A DNA stretch of 54,261 nucleotides from Chitinophagaceae bacterium (GCA_947454715.1 CANGMZ010000006.1:1-54261), one strand, 5' to 3'; shown: positions 1 to 9,404, counted from the stretch's first letter. Notes: generated by a model not told the origin, from the letters alone. Numbers and translations: made by a program.

Positions 1-753
1 CATAAACAAATCGTAACCACCCTCTGCCCAGCCGTTTTCACTACGGTTATCGCTACGGGAGAAGAAGACATAGTGACCATCGGCAGAAATGAATTGTGCA
101 TCTTCGTGGCTAGGTGTATTTGGTGGTGTGCCTAAATTATCTGCACGCAACCATTCCCCACAAATATCCTGATGAGCCACAAATATATCTTCATCCATAT
201 TATTTACCTTTCTGGTAAAGTATATAGTAGCTGTATCTGTTGTGAAACAAGGAAACAATTCAGGATAACGACTATTAATGCGCATACCCAGATTCACAGG
301 CCATTCCGGGTGCATATTTCGGTAAGCATTTTGGATGAACCAAGCCTGATGGCGCATATTGTTCCAAACAGCGCTATCCTTAACCGTGGCATAAGCATTA
401 ATCACCCTCAATGCACTATCGGGCATGCCGGCGTAGAGTAAACTTTTTGTTAGTGGCTTAGCGAAATAACGCTTACCGTTGGGGCAATTCAGAGAAGCTT
501 CTGTAAAAATTTTAGCGGCCTCCTGAAATCTTTGTTGTTGAAAATACCACTGCCCTAACTGACTGTAGGCGTCAGGTGATTTTTTATCTTTTTTGATAGA
601 GCGGTTCATCTGCTTCATGGCAGCACTTTTATGCCATTGCGACCAATTCTGCAATGCAGAACGGTAATGGTGTTTTGCCCTCTTATTGGTCTGCGAAAAA
701 GCAGTACCATATAAAAGAACACAGCATAAAAACAAAACAGATTTTAGACGCAT
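1..753 (-). CDS. TPR / PD40 beta-propeller envelope protein, N-terminal part
   Basis: Open reading frame running off the left edge, so only the first 251 codons are present. It starts with ATG at 753 and a signal peptide (MRLKSVLFLCCVLLYGTAFSQ). A TPR-like stretch follows at about residues 40-110 (AYSQLGQWYFQQQRFQEAAKIF). Around residues 220-250 there is a PD40-type propeller repeat (AQFISADGHYVFFSRSDNRSENG, then GGYDLF). In Bacteroidota this order usually continues with more propeller repeats and an OmpA-like peptidoglycan-binding domain; that part is outside the window, so OmpA membership is inference. It probably sits in the periplasm or outer membrane. It is divergent from the DUF2130 gene and has a good promoter just upstream. 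Confidence 0.8.
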   Translation of the reverse strand, partial: MRLKSVLFLCCVLLYGTAFSQTNKRAKHHYRSALQNWSQWHKSAAMKQMNRSIKKDKKSPDAYSQLGQWYFQQQRFQEAAKIFTEASLNCPNGKRYFAKPLTKSLLYAGMPDSALRVINAYATVKDSAVWNNMRHQAWFIQNAYRNMHPEWPVNLGMRINSRYPELFPCFTTDTATIYFTRKVNNMDEDIFVAHQDICGEWLRADNLGTPPNTPSHEDAQFISADGHYVFFSRSDNRSENGWAEGGYDLFM

Positions 754-770
754 CTTTCCGAAAAGTACGT

Positions 771-801
771 CAAAAATAAAAACTAAGCGAAAATGTAGCA
801 A
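771..801 (-). promoter_or_regulatory. Bacteroidota-type promoter for the TPR/PD40 gene
   Basis: Read on the minus strand, TTG (801-799) is followed by 20 nt and then TATTTTTG (778-771), matching the Bacteroidota TTG/TAnnTTTG consensus. It lies 17 nt before the ATG at 753. This is the best complete promoter match that I found in the window. Confidence 0.6.
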
Positions 802-946
802 TAATTCCCATTTACGTACCCAAATATTGACTTTTACAAGGTATCGGAACGTAATAGCAGGGAAGAAACACCTTCATAATTTCCCTACCTTCACTAAGTA
901 CCTGAAAAATCCGAAATTTGTTTTCCTAAAAGGCACATCAACAAAT

Positions 947-2257
947 ATGTCAACAACAATTATTTGCCCTAATTGCAACCACCAGTTTGAGCCTACCGAA
1001 GCATTGGCGCAGACGATACGTGAGAATATGAAAAAGGAATTCAACCAGAAATGGGCTGAAGAGATGAAGGAGAAGGAGAAAAAATTTGCATCAAGAGAAT
1101 CTCAGTTGTTACAACAACAAGAACAGATACAAAAAGAGCAGGAAAAGTTTAAAGCCAGCCAAATGCAGCAAGAGCAGGAAATGGCTAAAAAACTGGATGC
1201 CCATAAAAAAGTATTGGAGAGTGAGATGTCGCTGCAGCTTACTCAGAAAATAAAAACAGACTTTGAGAACCAGCTTTTGATGCTGCAAGATGCTAATAAA
1301 ACCAATGAAGCAAAACTGGCTGAAGCGCGCGAAAAAGAATTGGAATTTCTGAAGCAAATGCAAACCCTTAAAACGAGGGAGCAAGAGCTGGAACTGGAGA
1401 TTCAACGTAAACTGGCAGATGAGCGCACCAAACTTGGGGAAATCATTAAAAAGGAAGAAGAAGAAAAGAATAAACTTCGAGATGCTGAGTTTCAGATGAA
1501 GTTAAAAGAAAAGGACAAACAACTTGAAGACCAGCGTAAGCTAGTAGAAGAGATGAAACGCAAAGCTGAGCAAGGCTCTATGCAACTGCAAGGAGAAGTG
1601 CAAGAGCTTGCCCTAGAAGAATTATTGCGCCATTCGTTTCCTTTTGATTTGATCAGTGAAGTAGGGAAAGGTGTAAGGGGTGCGGACTGCATACAGACTG
1701 TGCGGAACAGTTATGGACAGGAGTGCGGAAAAATTATATTTGAAAGTAAACGTACTAAGGATTTTAGCGAAGAGTGGATAGAAAAGCTAAAAGCAGATAT
1801 GCGTGCATTGGGGGCAGATGTGGCGGTAATTGTGACTCAGGCAATGCCGAAGGACATGGAAAATTTCGGAGAACGACAAGGTATATGGATCTGTAGTTTT
1901 GCAGATGTGAAACCGCTGATACATGTGCTACGAGACCTGGTGATAAAAGTATATAACGCAGGTAAGAGCCAAGAGAATAAGGGAGATAAAATGACACTGC
2001 TTTACAACTACTTGGTGAGTAGTGAATTTGCCGAGCAGTGGGGGGCAATAAGAGAAGGTTTCTTAGGCATGAAAATGTCTATTCAAAAAGAACGAGACCA
2101 AATGGAAAAACTGTGGAAAGCCAGAGAAAAACAATTGGAGAAGGTTTTACTCAATGCGGCACATATAAGAGGGTCGATAGAAGGTATCTCCGGTATGGAT
2201 GTTGATTTGGATTTGTTGAGTGATGGAAGTAACTATGCCGCACTAAATGAAGGATAA
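947..2257 (+). CDS. DUF2130 domain protein with zinc ribbon and coiled coil
   Basis: 436 residues from the ATG at 947. An upstream in-frame extension to 686 exists but overlaps the divergent gene and its promoter, so I reject it. The N-terminus has a zinc-ribbon-like CPNCNHQF motif. Residues about 25-235 are a very long Lys/Glu/Gln coiled coil. The C-terminal DUF2130 domain (about 235-400) contains GADCIQTV, then CGKIIFESKRT, then ADVAVIVTQAMP. The D...E-x-K spacing resembles a PD-(D/E)XK nuclease core, which would suggest action on DNA; that is inference, because the family has no settled function. It is convergent with the YtxH gene and shares its terminator. Confidence 0.85.
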   Translation: MSTTIICPNCNHQFEPTEALAQTIRENMKKEFNQKWAEEMKEKEKKFASRESQLLQQQEQIQKEQEKFKASQMQQEQEMAKKLDAHKKVLESEMSLQLTQKIKTDFENQLLMLQDANKTNEAKLAEAREKELEFLKQMQTLKTREQELELEIQRKLADERTKLGEIIKKEEEEKNKLRDAEFQMKLKEKDKQLEDQRKLVEEMKRKAEQGSMQLQGEVQELALEELLRHSFPFDLISEVGKGVRGADCIQTVRNSYGQECGKIIFESKRTKDFSEEWIEKLKADMRALGADVAVIVTQAMPKDMENFGERQGIWICSFADVKPLIHVLRDLVIKVYNAGKSQENKGDKMTLLYNYLVSSEFAEQWGAIREGFLGMKMSIQKERDQMEKLWKAREKQLEKVLLNAAHIRGSIEGISGMDVDLDLLSDGSNYAALNEG

Positions 2258-2284
2258 CTAAATAATCACGAACGCCACCTAAAT

Positions 2285-2319
2285 AAAATGCGCTGAAGGT
2301 TTTCCTTCAGCGCATTTTT
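2285..2319. terminator. Bidirectional intrinsic terminator
   Basis: Perfect 12-bp stem, ATGCGCTGAAGG paired with CCTTCAGCGCAT around a TTTT loop, flanked by an A-run on the left and a T-run on the right. It lies between the convergent DUF2130 (+) and YtxH (-) genes and can serve both. Confidence 0.85.
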
Positions 2320-2335
2320 GTTTAATCAGATTAGC

Positions 2336-2566
2336 TTAACTCAACTTCTCTTTTGCGTCTTTAGCTTCTTTTCTGAGGCTATCAACGAGGTCATTGAACT
2401 TGTCCTTCACTGCATCAGCGATGTCATCGCTTTTGCCTGAAATATTTTTACGGGTATCGCTTCCTTTAGCAGGAGCATATAAGATACCTAATGCTACGCC
2501 TATTGCGGTTCCCACCATCAATGCGCCAATAATCTTCTTCGTGTTATTTGATGTGCTGCAATCCAT
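2336..2566 (-). CDS. YtxH domain-containing small membrane protein
   Basis: 76 residues. A hydrophobic segment at about 11-30 (KIIGALMVGTAIGVALGILY) leads into APAKGSDTRKNIS, the typical YtxH transition, followed by an amphipathic charged helix (DAVKDKFNDLVDSLRKEAKDAKEKLS). The family is found in stress-induced envelope proteins, but its biochemical role is unknown. ATG start at 2566. The upstream gene on the same strand starts 773 bp away and ends at 2668, so this may be a separate unit. Confidence 0.8.
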   Translation of the reverse strand: MDCSTSNNTKKIIGALMVGTAIGVALGILYAPAKGSDTRKNISGKSDDIADAVKDKFNDLVDSLRKEAKDAKEKLS

Positions 2567-2667
2567 TTTGTTTTGTTTTTTTGGGTGAACGATTTGTTGG
2601 TATATAAGTGCCTTAAAGCATACTCAAATGTCGCTGTAAAGCATGTTTAATTCTATGATCTTAATCA

Positions 2668-3339
2668 TTAAATTCTGAAACCAAGCGTAAATTGTAACCA
2701 TTGGTTTTTGTAACGAGGTGTAGTAGATGTGCCATCTCCATTATTATTCGAAACATCCCAACCGGCTCTACCAGACAGGACAAAATGCTTGATATTCACA
2801 TCGGCACCAACTAAGATTCCGAAGATATTTTTTCTGACATTTTCATTTTTGAATTGCTGCTCAGTAGTAGAACTGCCAGAACCAAAACTGGTGACATCTT
2901 TCTGGTTCATCAGATATGAATATTGCGGACCAGCTAACAATGTAAAATATTGAATAGGCTTGAATGCAAAAAGAATTGGAATATCTAAGTAAGTGGTTGT
3001 TCTTGTGTTGGCATAAGGCACTGTCAAAAATGTGCCGGTAGATTGATAGCCTTTTTGAGACACCAAGATTTCCGGCTGAATACCAATGTATGGTATAACA
3101 GGGATGCTGAAGAAAAAGCCACCTGCAAAACCACTCTTTGCATCAGCTTTAAAATCCTGTCCGTTCTCGTCCCAAACATTAGATCTGTTGATACCTGCTT
3201 TTGCGCCAAATACGAAACGCTCTCTTGCTACTTCCGGTTCTCTGTATTCCCTACTGGCAACTGATACATCTTGCGCTTGTGCGTTTCCGGCAAAAGACAA
3301 ACAAATTATCCCTATCGCTACTATTGTTCTGTTTTTCAT
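2668..3339 (-). CDS. Outer-membrane beta-barrel protein (PorT-like)
   Basis: 223 residues with a signal peptide (MKNRTIVAIGIICLSFAGNAQA). The mature part alternates short amphipathic strands (FVFGAKAGINRSNVW, FAGGFFFSIPVIPYIGIQPEILVSQKGY, TYLDIPILFAFKPIQYFTLLAGPQYSYL) and ends in an aromatic/Arg strand (WLQFTLGFRI), as expected for an outer-membrane barrel inserted by BAM. This matches the outer membrane protein beta-barrel family common in Bacteroidota. No specific ligand or function can be assigned. The flanking genes on this strand have their own terminators, so it is probably monocistronic. Confidence 0.8.
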   Translation of the reverse strand: MKNRTIVAIGIICLSFAGNAQAQDVSVASREYREPEVARERFVFGAKAGINRSNVWDENGQDFKADAKSGFAGGFFFSIPVIPYIGIQPEILVSQKGYQSTGTFLTVPYANTRTTTYLDIPILFAFKPIQYFTLLAGPQYSYLMNQKDVTSFGSGSSTTEQQFKNENVRKNIFGILVGADVNIKHFVLSGRAGWDVSNNNGDGTSTTPRYKNQWLQFTLGFRI

Positions 3340-3430
3340 ATTCTCTGTTTTACACTGTTAAGTATCACACCTTTAAATAAGTGGTTACAACAGTTGTTCT
3401 TAAAACCATGCCAACAACTGTTAAGTGTAT

Positions 3431-3469
3431 AAAAACAAAATAGCCCAGCACTACATGTGCTGAGCTATT
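3431..3469 (-). terminator. Intrinsic terminator of the DnaJ-like gene
   Basis: A 13-bp stem with one mismatch (AATAGCCCAGCAC and GTGCTGAGCTATT, 5-nt loop). On the minus strand it is followed by TTTTGTTTTTA. It lies 21 nt past the stop codon of the DnaJ-like gene. Confidence 0.8.
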
Positions 3470-3490
3470 ACAAATATGATTTCAAAAATG

Positions 3491-4387
3491 TTACTCTTGG
3501 CCTGCTGTGCGCATCTGAGATAAAAGCTCTTTTTGCTTGTCATTCAGTTTTTGAGGAATAATGACCCGTAGCTGCACATACAAATCACCAAAGTTTTCCT
3601 CCTTACCGTAAACCGGCATACCCTTGCCTTTTATGCGTATGGTCTTGTTGTGCTGTGTACCTTCTGCAATCTGTACCTTTACTTGACCGGTCAGTGTTTC
3701 TACAAGCGTCTCTCCACCTAACATTGCAGTGTACAGGTCTATGTCGTGAGTGGTCTTAAGGTCGTTCCCTTCTCTTGTAAATCTGTGGTGGGGGCGAACT
3801 CTTATATGCACAAACAAATCGCCTGCGTTAGTGGCCGTACTTCCTTTTCCACCCTTACCTTTTATTCTCAGTTGCTGCCCTTCGTAAGCTCCCGGCTTGG
3901 TGCTGATCCTTAACTTTTCATTTTCGAGTTGAATAATGCGACTGGTGCCGTAGTATGCTTCTTCCAGCGAAATTTCAAACTCTGTTTCCATATCCCGACC
4001 TTTGAATTGGCCACCACTACGACCACCGCCGCGACTTTTGCCGCCGCCGCCAAAAAACTGTTCAAAGAAATCTGAAAAGTCAGAGCCGCCAAAACCACCG
4101 CCTTCATAACTATACTGTTGGCCATAAGGATTACCTCCGGGCTGTCTTCCGGCTTGCTCGTACTGCTTCCAGTTCATGCCCAATTCATCGTATTTCTTTC
4201 TTTTTTCCGGATCACTCAGCACATCGTTTGCTTCGTTTGCCTCTTTGAATTTAGCCTCAGCTGCTGCATTATCCGGGTTCTTGTCCGGATGATACTTCAA
4301 AGCCAACTTACGATAAGCCTTCTTTATTTCTTCCTGAGTAGCTGTTTTAGTTACTCCTAAAATCTTGTAATAGTCTTTATATTCCAT
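3491..4387 (-). CDS. DnaJ/CbpA-type co-chaperone
   Basis: 298 residues. The N-terminal J domain (about 4-70) has the HPD motif at 33-35, which stimulates the ATPase of DnaK. A Gly/Phe-rich linker follows (about 80-130, [22 protein letters not shown]), then two C-terminal substrate-binding beta domains (about 135-290). There is no CxxCxGxG zinc-finger region, so this is a CbpA-like type II J protein rather than DnaJ itself. It would act in the cytoplasm with a DnaK encoded elsewhere. The ATG at 4387 is unambiguous because the J domain starts at once. A short inverted repeat (ACTCATC/GATGAGT, near 4416-4435) lies in the leader. Confidence 0.93.
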   Translation of the reverse strand: MEYKDYYKILGVTKTATQEEIKKAYRKLALKYHPDKNPDNAAAEAKFKEANEANDVLSDPEKRKKYDELGMNWKQYEQAGRQPGGNPYGQQYSYEGGGFGGSDFSDFFEQFFGGGGKSRGGGRSGGQFKGRDMETEFEISLEEAYYGTSRIIQLENEKLRISTKPGAYEGQQLRIKGKGGKGSTATNAGDLFVHIRVRPHHRFTREGNDLKTTHDIDLYTAMLGGETLVETLTGQVKVQIAEGTQHNKTIRIKGKGMPVYGKEENFGDLYVQLRVIIPQKLNDKQKELLSQMRTAGQE

Positions 4388-4543
4388 GCTTTTCAGCTAT
4401 TCTTATTATTGATTTACTCATCCTTAATGATGAGTGTGTTATCTAACTTCTCTAAAATTACTCTTTATGATGCAGAACAAACCTGTTTTACATCATAAGA
4501 CCTCAAAAACCATACCACCTGAATATGTGCCAAAATTACAGCA

Positions 4544-4579
4544 TAAAAAATGGGTGTTCCGTTATTACGAAACACCCAT
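4544..4579 (-). terminator. Intrinsic terminator of the TlpA-like gene
   Basis: Inverted repeat ATGGGTGTT/AACACCCAT with an inner CGT/ACG pairing. On the minus strand it is followed by TTTTTTATG. It lies 22 nt past the stop codon of the thioredoxin gene. Confidence 0.82.
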
Positions 4580-4601
4580 TAGTTATAATGATTTCAGCAA
4601 C

Positions 4602-5096
4602 TTATTTAGCTGCAGCAAGCTCTTTTACTTTCTTGAATACTTCTGCTTCACCACCTTCTTCATAGCCGATATGACTGAAAGCTACTTTACCATTTTTATC
4701 TATGATTAGTGTGAATGGTACTGACTGAAAATTCAATGAACGTTTAAGGTCAGAATTTGCATCAATGTAGAATGGGAAACTCCATCCCTGAGAAATAGCG
4801 TAGGTACGAGCGATACCTTCAGCACGAGCTTCATCGATAGAAACTGTTACATAATTGAAATCTGCTTCTTTTTTCCAGGCAGGCAATGCGGCTGAAATAT
4901 TTTTGATTTCTTTCTTGCAAGGGATACACCAAGTAGCCCAAAAACTGATAACCGTAACCTTTCCTTTTTCAACTACATCGTTGAATGCCAGCTTCTTACC
5001 TGTGTTAAGGTCTTTAATCTGTGTCTTAGGAAGATCTTGGGCATGCAAACCGATTGTCAGAAATAATCCGGCTGCTGCTAAAAGTAATTTTCTCAT
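4602..5096 (-). CDS. TlpA-family thiol-disulfide oxidoreductase
   Basis: 164 residues: signal peptide (MRKLLLAAAGLFLTIGLHAQ), then a single thioredoxin-fold domain. The active site is CIPC (residues 57-60) in SFWATWCIPCKKE, the TlpA/ResA type. The cis-Pro region is SVPFTLIID. It should be exported and reduce or isomerise disulfides in periplasmic proteins; the partners are unknown. It is divergent from the DUF6029 gene with 93 bp between starts. The sequence IAKISQGWSFPFYID-like region (IDEARAEGIARTYAISQGW) also fits AhpC/TSA-like redoxins, but the CxxC makes TlpA the better name. Confidence 0.88.
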   Translation of the reverse strand: MRKLLLAAAGLFLTIGLHAQDLPKTQIKDLNTGKKLAFNDVVEKGKVTVISFWATWCIPCKKEIKNISAALPAWKKEADFNYVTVSIDEARAEGIARTYAISQGWSFPFYIDANSDLKRSLNFQSVPFTLIIDKNGKVAFSHIGYEEGGEAEVFKKVKELAAAK

Positions 5097-5189
5097 AAAT
5101 ATTTGTTTTTATAGATAATAAGCGAAAACTCTGCCAAATTTGTAAATTGCGTACAATTTCCGAAAAAAATTAACAAATCAAAGCAAATA

Positions 5190-6785
5190 ATGAACAAAGC
5201 TATTCTTTTCTTTCTGCTAATTTGCCTTCCGGCCGGTTTATTTGCACAGGGGACTCTTTCGGGTGACCTACAAACCAATGTGAACTTCTTCATGAAAGAC
5301 TCCTCAATCGGAGCATCCGGCAACCCACTGTATGACCACTATCTTAGCGGCAGTGAAACCTGGCTGAGCCTCAGGTACAACATAAAAGACTGGACTTTTA
5401 CATTAAGAGCTGATGCCTTTAATAACTCTAACCTATCCAACCCGGCTGTTGGGCTTACTGCTTATGGCATTGGTGCCTATACAATTACCAAGGAAATGGA
5501 CGACTTAACCATCTCTGTAGGTAATATATACGACCAAATAGGTAGCGGTATATTATTCCGCTCTTATGAAGACAGAGGTTTGTTAATAGACAATGCGCTC
5601 ATTGGCCTGGAAGTGAAATATAAACTTGGTAAGAACATTTTGCTGAAAGGCTTCGGCGGTCAACAAAAGAAAATATTAGCTCGCCTGGAGCCTGTAATCA
5701 AGGGCTTTAATGCCGAAGGAGATTACAGCGTAGGTAAATCTCATTTGATTCCGGGTATAGGCGTATTGAACCGTACACTTGATGATGCATCAATGACTCA
5801 GATTGCATCGAACATCAATACACAAGATTTATCTACCAGATTTAATCCACGTTGGAATATGTATGCATTCACTGCATATAATACGCTTACCTACAAAAAC
5901 CTTTCTTGGTATGCAGAAGGTGCCTATAAAACACATGAAGCGATACCGGATACCGGATTGGGAACAAAAACACTTGTTGATAAAGCAGGAACGGTAGCCT
6001 ACACAACTATCAACTATGGTAAGAAAGGATTTGCAGTAAACATATCTGCAAAACGTACAGAAAACTTTTTCAATCGCACTTCACCATACGATATCCTTGC
6101 TAACAGTGGTATGATAAACTGGCAACCAATTGTTGCACGTTTGAGACCGGAAAGATTAATGTCCCGTTATACTCCTGCGTCTCAGGACTTATCTGAAATG
6201 GCAACAACAGCGGATGTGATGTATGCACCAAATGACAAAACCAATTTCACGTTCACTTACACCAACATTAATAAGTTGGACAATTCTAAATTGTACAGAG
6301 AATTGTTTGGTGAGTTTGTTTATGATGGTGGAAAGTCGTGGAAGTTCCAAGGAGGTTTACAATATCTGGAGTACAATACACCTGTATACAGAGTTGACCC
6401 TAAACAGACATATTTATATGCAATAACTCCATTTACAGAAATCACTTACCTGATCAGCGACAACAAATCACTTCGCTTTGAGGCACAGTACATGAATACC
6501 AAACAAGATTTCGGATCATGGGTATTTGCATTGCTGGAATACAATCTTGCGCCTAAATTCTCTATTTCTGCATCGGACATGTACAATATTTCACCTAACC
6601 TGAACAATCCTGATGACAAAAAGGCGAACCACTATTACAGCATCTATGGTGCATTTACCAAGGGGCCTCACCGTTTATCTGTGGCTTATGTAAAGCAAGT
6701 TGCGGGTGTAAACTGTTCAGGTGGTGTTTGCCGTTATGAGCCAGCATTCAGCGGCATCAGAACAACATTATCTACCCGTTTCTAA
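5190..6785 (+). CDS. DUF6029 family outer-membrane protein
   Basis: 531 residues with a signal peptide (MNKAILFFLLICLPAGLFAQG). The rest consists of repeated amphipathic beta strands (SWYAEGAYKTHE, TNFTFTYTNINK, WKFQGGLQYLEYNTP) and a C-terminal strand ending in RTTLSTRF, typical of a Bacteroidota outer-membrane barrel. The pattern matches proteins annotated DUF6029. Function is unknown; a transport or adhesion role would be speculation. It has its own terminator just downstream, so it is probably monocistronic. Confidence 0.8.
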   Translation: MNKAILFFLLICLPAGLFAQGTLSGDLQTNVNFFMKDSSIGASGNPLYDHYLSGSETWLSLRYNIKDWTFTLRADAFNNSNLSNPAVGLTAYGIGAYTITKEMDDLTISVGNIYDQIGSGILFRSYEDRGLLIDNALIGLEVKYKLGKNILLKGFGGQQKKILARLEPVIKGFNAEGDYSVGKSHLIPGIGVLNRTLDDASMTQIASNINTQDLSTRFNPRWNMYAFTAYNTLTYKNLSWYAEGAYKTHEAIPDTGLGTKTLVDKAGTVAYTTINYGKKGFAVNISAKRTENFFNRTSPYDILANSGMINWQPIVARLRPERLMSRYTPASQDLSEMATTADVMYAPNDKTNFTFTYTNINKLDNSKLYRELFGEFVYDGGKSWKFQGGLQYLEYNTPVYRVDPKQTYLYAITPFTEITYLISDNKSLRFEAQYMNTKQDFGSWVFALLEYNLAPKFSISASDMYNISPNLNNPDDKKANHYYSIYGAFTKGPHRLSVAYVKQVAGVNCSGGVCRYEPAFSGIRTTLSTRF

Positions 6786-6809
6786 TCAAAACGATACTTA
6801 TAATTATTT

Positions 6810-6846
6810 AATAGCCATTGCGTTAGCGCAGTGGCTATTTTTATTT
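6810..6846 (+). terminator. Intrinsic terminator of the DUF6029 gene
   Basis: A 13-bp stem (AATAGCCATTGCG and CGCAGTGGCTATT, one G-T wobble, TTAG loop) followed by TTTATTT. It lies 24 nt after the stop codon. An in-frame extension of the next gene begins inside it, which argues against that extension. Confidence 0.85.
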
Positions 6847-6911
6847 ACAAAAAATGTCCAAAAGAATTAGTTCGAATAAAAATTTACAAACATTTTATAT
6901 CTTTCAGTTTC

Positions 6912-9338
6912 ATGTTCAGGCGTCACCTCTTATTTACTGTTTTAGCTCTAATGGCATTCTCAAAAGGGAGTGTTGTGGTGGCACAAACAGAAAAAAAATG
7001 CCTGAAAGCCTGTAGAATCCATTCTGTTATTGTGATTGATGGCAAACTAGATGAGCCAATATGGGACTCAGTAGAAAAGGCCAAAAACTTCACCCAATTA
7101 TCGCCACACCCAGGGGCACCTTCTGCACAAAGAACAGAAGTGAGCATATTCTATGACGACAATGCAGTGTATATAGGGGCAATGCTCTATGATTCAAGTC
7201 CTGATAGTATTTTAAAACAACTTACTGCCAGAGACGATTTTGAATATAGTAATACTGATGCGTTTGGTGTTTCATTTGATACCTATTCCGATAAGCAAAA
7301 TGGGTTTGCATTTATAGTTACGGCTGCGGGCGTGCAGGCCGATGCCAAAATAAAATTTGATGCATTTGATTATTCATGGAATGCTGCATGGTATTCAAAA
7401 GCCCGTGTGAATAATAAAGGTTGGTGTGTGGAGATGAAAATCCCCTATTCTGCACTCCGATTCCCTAAAAGTGCGGTGCAAAACTGGGGTGTAAATTTCA
7501 ATAGAACTATTCGCAGAACACGTGAAAAATCTTACTGGAGTACCATACAACCCGGAGTAAGCAATTTTTTTAGTCAGGCGGGTATATTAAACGATATACA
7601 TGATATCAAATCTCCGATAAGACTTGCATTTTTGCCCTATTTCTCGGTATATGGGCAAACTTATAACGGTGATTTCAGCAAAACCATAAATGGCGGTCTT
7701 GATGTAAAATATGGTATTAATGAAAGCTTCACGCTAGACCTTACGTTAGTGCCGGACTTTGGTCAGACACTTTATGATAACAAGGTATTGAACCTATCGC
7801 CCGTAGAGGTTCGTTATGACGAACGCAGGTATTTTTTTACTGAAGGGGTGGAATTATTTAATAAAAATGACCTCTTTTACTCTCGCAGGGTAGGCGGTGC
7901 TCCTGTAAATGCCGGAAATTTGAGTAGCGTTATCGACTCCTCTGAAATGGTAACTAAGAGCCCTGCAACCACCAGACTGTATAATGCCACGAAGATATCC
8001 GGACGCACCAAACATAATCTGGGAATAGGCTTCTTCAATGCTGTATCTGAGGCTACTTATGCCACCGTGAAAGATACGATAACCGGAAAAGAAAGAAACA
8101 TACAAACAGCACCACTCACCAACTATAATGTTATTGTACTGGATCAGGCACTCAAAAACAATTCATACGTTAGCTTTATCAATACCAATGTAGCCCGTAA
8201 AGAAAATAGTTACAATGCCAATGTGAGCGCATTGCTCTTCCGGTTTACTAATAAAAGTAATACTTATGCCCTCAACGGATCTACTGATGTGAGTGATATA
8301 ACGGACGCAAAATCTGATGTGGGTTACAGATATTACTTATCCGCATCAAAAATAAGGGGCAATTATACTGCTGCACTTTTCACCCAATCTATCAGTGATC
8401 GATTTAATCCTAATGACTTGGGATATCTTGCCAGAAACAACCTCACCTATTACGGTCTGAACCAAGCATACAATATCTACAAGCCATTCTGGAAAGCCAA
8501 TTCGGCATCAGGAAACTTCAATATTTCATATAATAAAGTGTATAACCCAGACGCTTATGTGTCGTTCAATATGAGTGGCTCTGGAAATATCACCCTAAAA
8601 AACTTCTTGTCTACGGGATTTTATTGGGATTCAAAGCCATTTAAAAACAATGATTATTATGAGCCACGCACACCGGGCAGAAAATATAATTACCCTAAGT
8701 ATTTTAAGCTAGGTCTTTATGAGTCATCGGATTACAGAAAAAAGTTTGCATTGGATATAGAGACCAGTAACATTTGGTTTGCAGAAACAGGGAGAAACAC
8801 ACTGTATATGTCGGTATCGCCACGATACAGATTTACAGATAAATTCTCCATGATCTATAGCATAGAGAATACTATCAGCAAGAACGATGTGGGCTTTGTA
8901 GACAATGTAAATGATTCAATTTATTTAGGCACACGTAATGTGAACACGATTACCAACACACTAACCGGCGCATACATTTTCAACAACAAAATGTACCTCA
9001 CACTCGATGCCCGTCATTATTGGTCACAAGCACGATATTCAAAATACTCCTATCTCAATATAGATGGCACATTAGCGCAATCGGGATATAATACGGACCA
9101 CAATGTAAACTTCAACTCGTTTAATGTGTTTACCAGCTTTGTATGGCAGTTTAAGCCGGGCAGTGAGATCAGTATTGTTTACCAGAACAGCATCTATAGC
9201 AGTGGAACTGCCATAGTCAATAACTATTTAACGAACATAGATAATACGTTCAGATCACCACAGACGAATAGTCTTTCCATAAAGGTAATCTACTTTTTAG
9301 ACTACCTTACCCTTAAAAACGGCTTCAAAAAATCCTAA
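6912..9338 (+). CDS. DUF5916 domain protein with CBM9-like N-terminus
   Basis: 808 residues from the ATG at 6912; the longer reading frame from 6831 begins inside the preceding terminator. A signal peptide (MFRRHLLFTVLALMAFSKGSVVVAQ) is followed by a family-9 carbohydrate-binding-like domain (about 35-215), recognisable by IDGKLDEPIWDSVEKAKNFTQ and FYDDNAVYIGAMLYDS. The remainder is the DUF5916 region, rich in beta-barrel-like strands (KYGINESFTLDLTLVPDFGQT, RYFFTEGVELF). The family is common in Bacteroidota and is probably an outer-membrane barrel with a periplasmic or surface binding domain; substrate unknown. A TATCTTTC box 6 nt before the ATG could be an imperfect -7 element. Confidence 0.87.
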   Translation: MFRRHLLFTVLALMAFSKGSVVVAQTEKKCLKACRIHSVIVIDGKLDEPIWDSVEKAKNFTQLSPHPGAPSAQRTEVSIFYDDNAVYIGAMLYDSSPDSILKQLTARDDFEYSNTDAFGVSFDTYSDKQNGFAFIVTAAGVQADAKIKFDAFDYSWNAAWYSKARVNNKGWCVEMKIPYSALRFPKSAVQNWGVNFNRTIRRTREKSYWSTIQPGVSNFFSQAGILNDIHDIKSPIRLAFLPYFSVYGQTYNGDFSKTINGGLDVKYGINESFTLDLTLVPDFGQTLYDNKVLNLSPVEVRYDERRYFFTEGVELFNKNDLFYSRRVGGAPVNAGNLSSVIDSSEMVTKSPATTRLYNATKISGRTKHNLGIGFFNAVSEATYATVKDTITGKERNIQTAPLTNYNVIVLDQALKNNSYVSFINTNVARKENSYNANVSALLFRFTNKSNTYALNGSTDVSDITDAKSDVGYRYYLSASKIRGNYTAALFTQSISDRFNPNDLGYLARNNLTYYGLNQAYNIYKPFWKANSASGNFNISYNKVYNPDAYVSFNMSGSGNITLKNFLSTGFYWDSKPFKNNDYYEPRTPGRKYNYPKYFKLGLYESSDYRKKFALDIETSNIWFAETGRNTLYMSVSPRYRFTDKFSMIYSIENTISKNDVGFVDNVNDSIYLGTRNVNTITNTLTGAYIFNNKMYLTLDARHYWSQARYSKYSYLNIDGTLAQSGYNTDHNVNFNSFNVFTSFVWQFKPGSEISIVYQNSIYSSGTAIVNNYLTNIDNTFRSPQTNSLSIKVIYFLDYLTLKNGFKKS

Positions 9339-9369
9339 TATTGCTCCATTAGGATAATGATGTCTGATA

Positions 9370-9404
9370 TTTGATTATCTAATAATTACAATAGTCTATT
9401 TTTG
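9370..9404 (+). promoter_or_regulatory. Candidate nadB promoter
   Basis: TTTG at 9370-9373 and TATTTTTG at 9397-9404, with 23 nt between them. This matches the Bacteroidota consensus with a spacer at the long end. It would give a leader of about 50 nt before the ATG at 9459. Confidence 0.45.

Noticed and set aside
172-441. 89-codon frame on the plus strand
   Set aside because: It lies wholly inside the opposite-strand TPR/PD40 gene, whose frame has a signal peptide and recognisable domains.
686-946. N-terminal extension of the DUF2130 protein
   Set aside because: It overlaps the divergent TPR/PD40 gene and its promoter, and the zinc-ribbon start (MSTTIICPNC) at 947 is a natural N-terminus.
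4434-4709. 91-codon plus-strand frame after the DnaJ-like gene
   Set aside because: It crosses the TlpA-gene terminator and the end of that gene; no signal, motif or promoter supports it.
9332-9355. ATCCTAAT/ATTAGGAT hairpin at the end of the DUF5916 gene
   Set aside because: The stem is short, includes the stop codon and has no U-run, so I do not call it a terminator.
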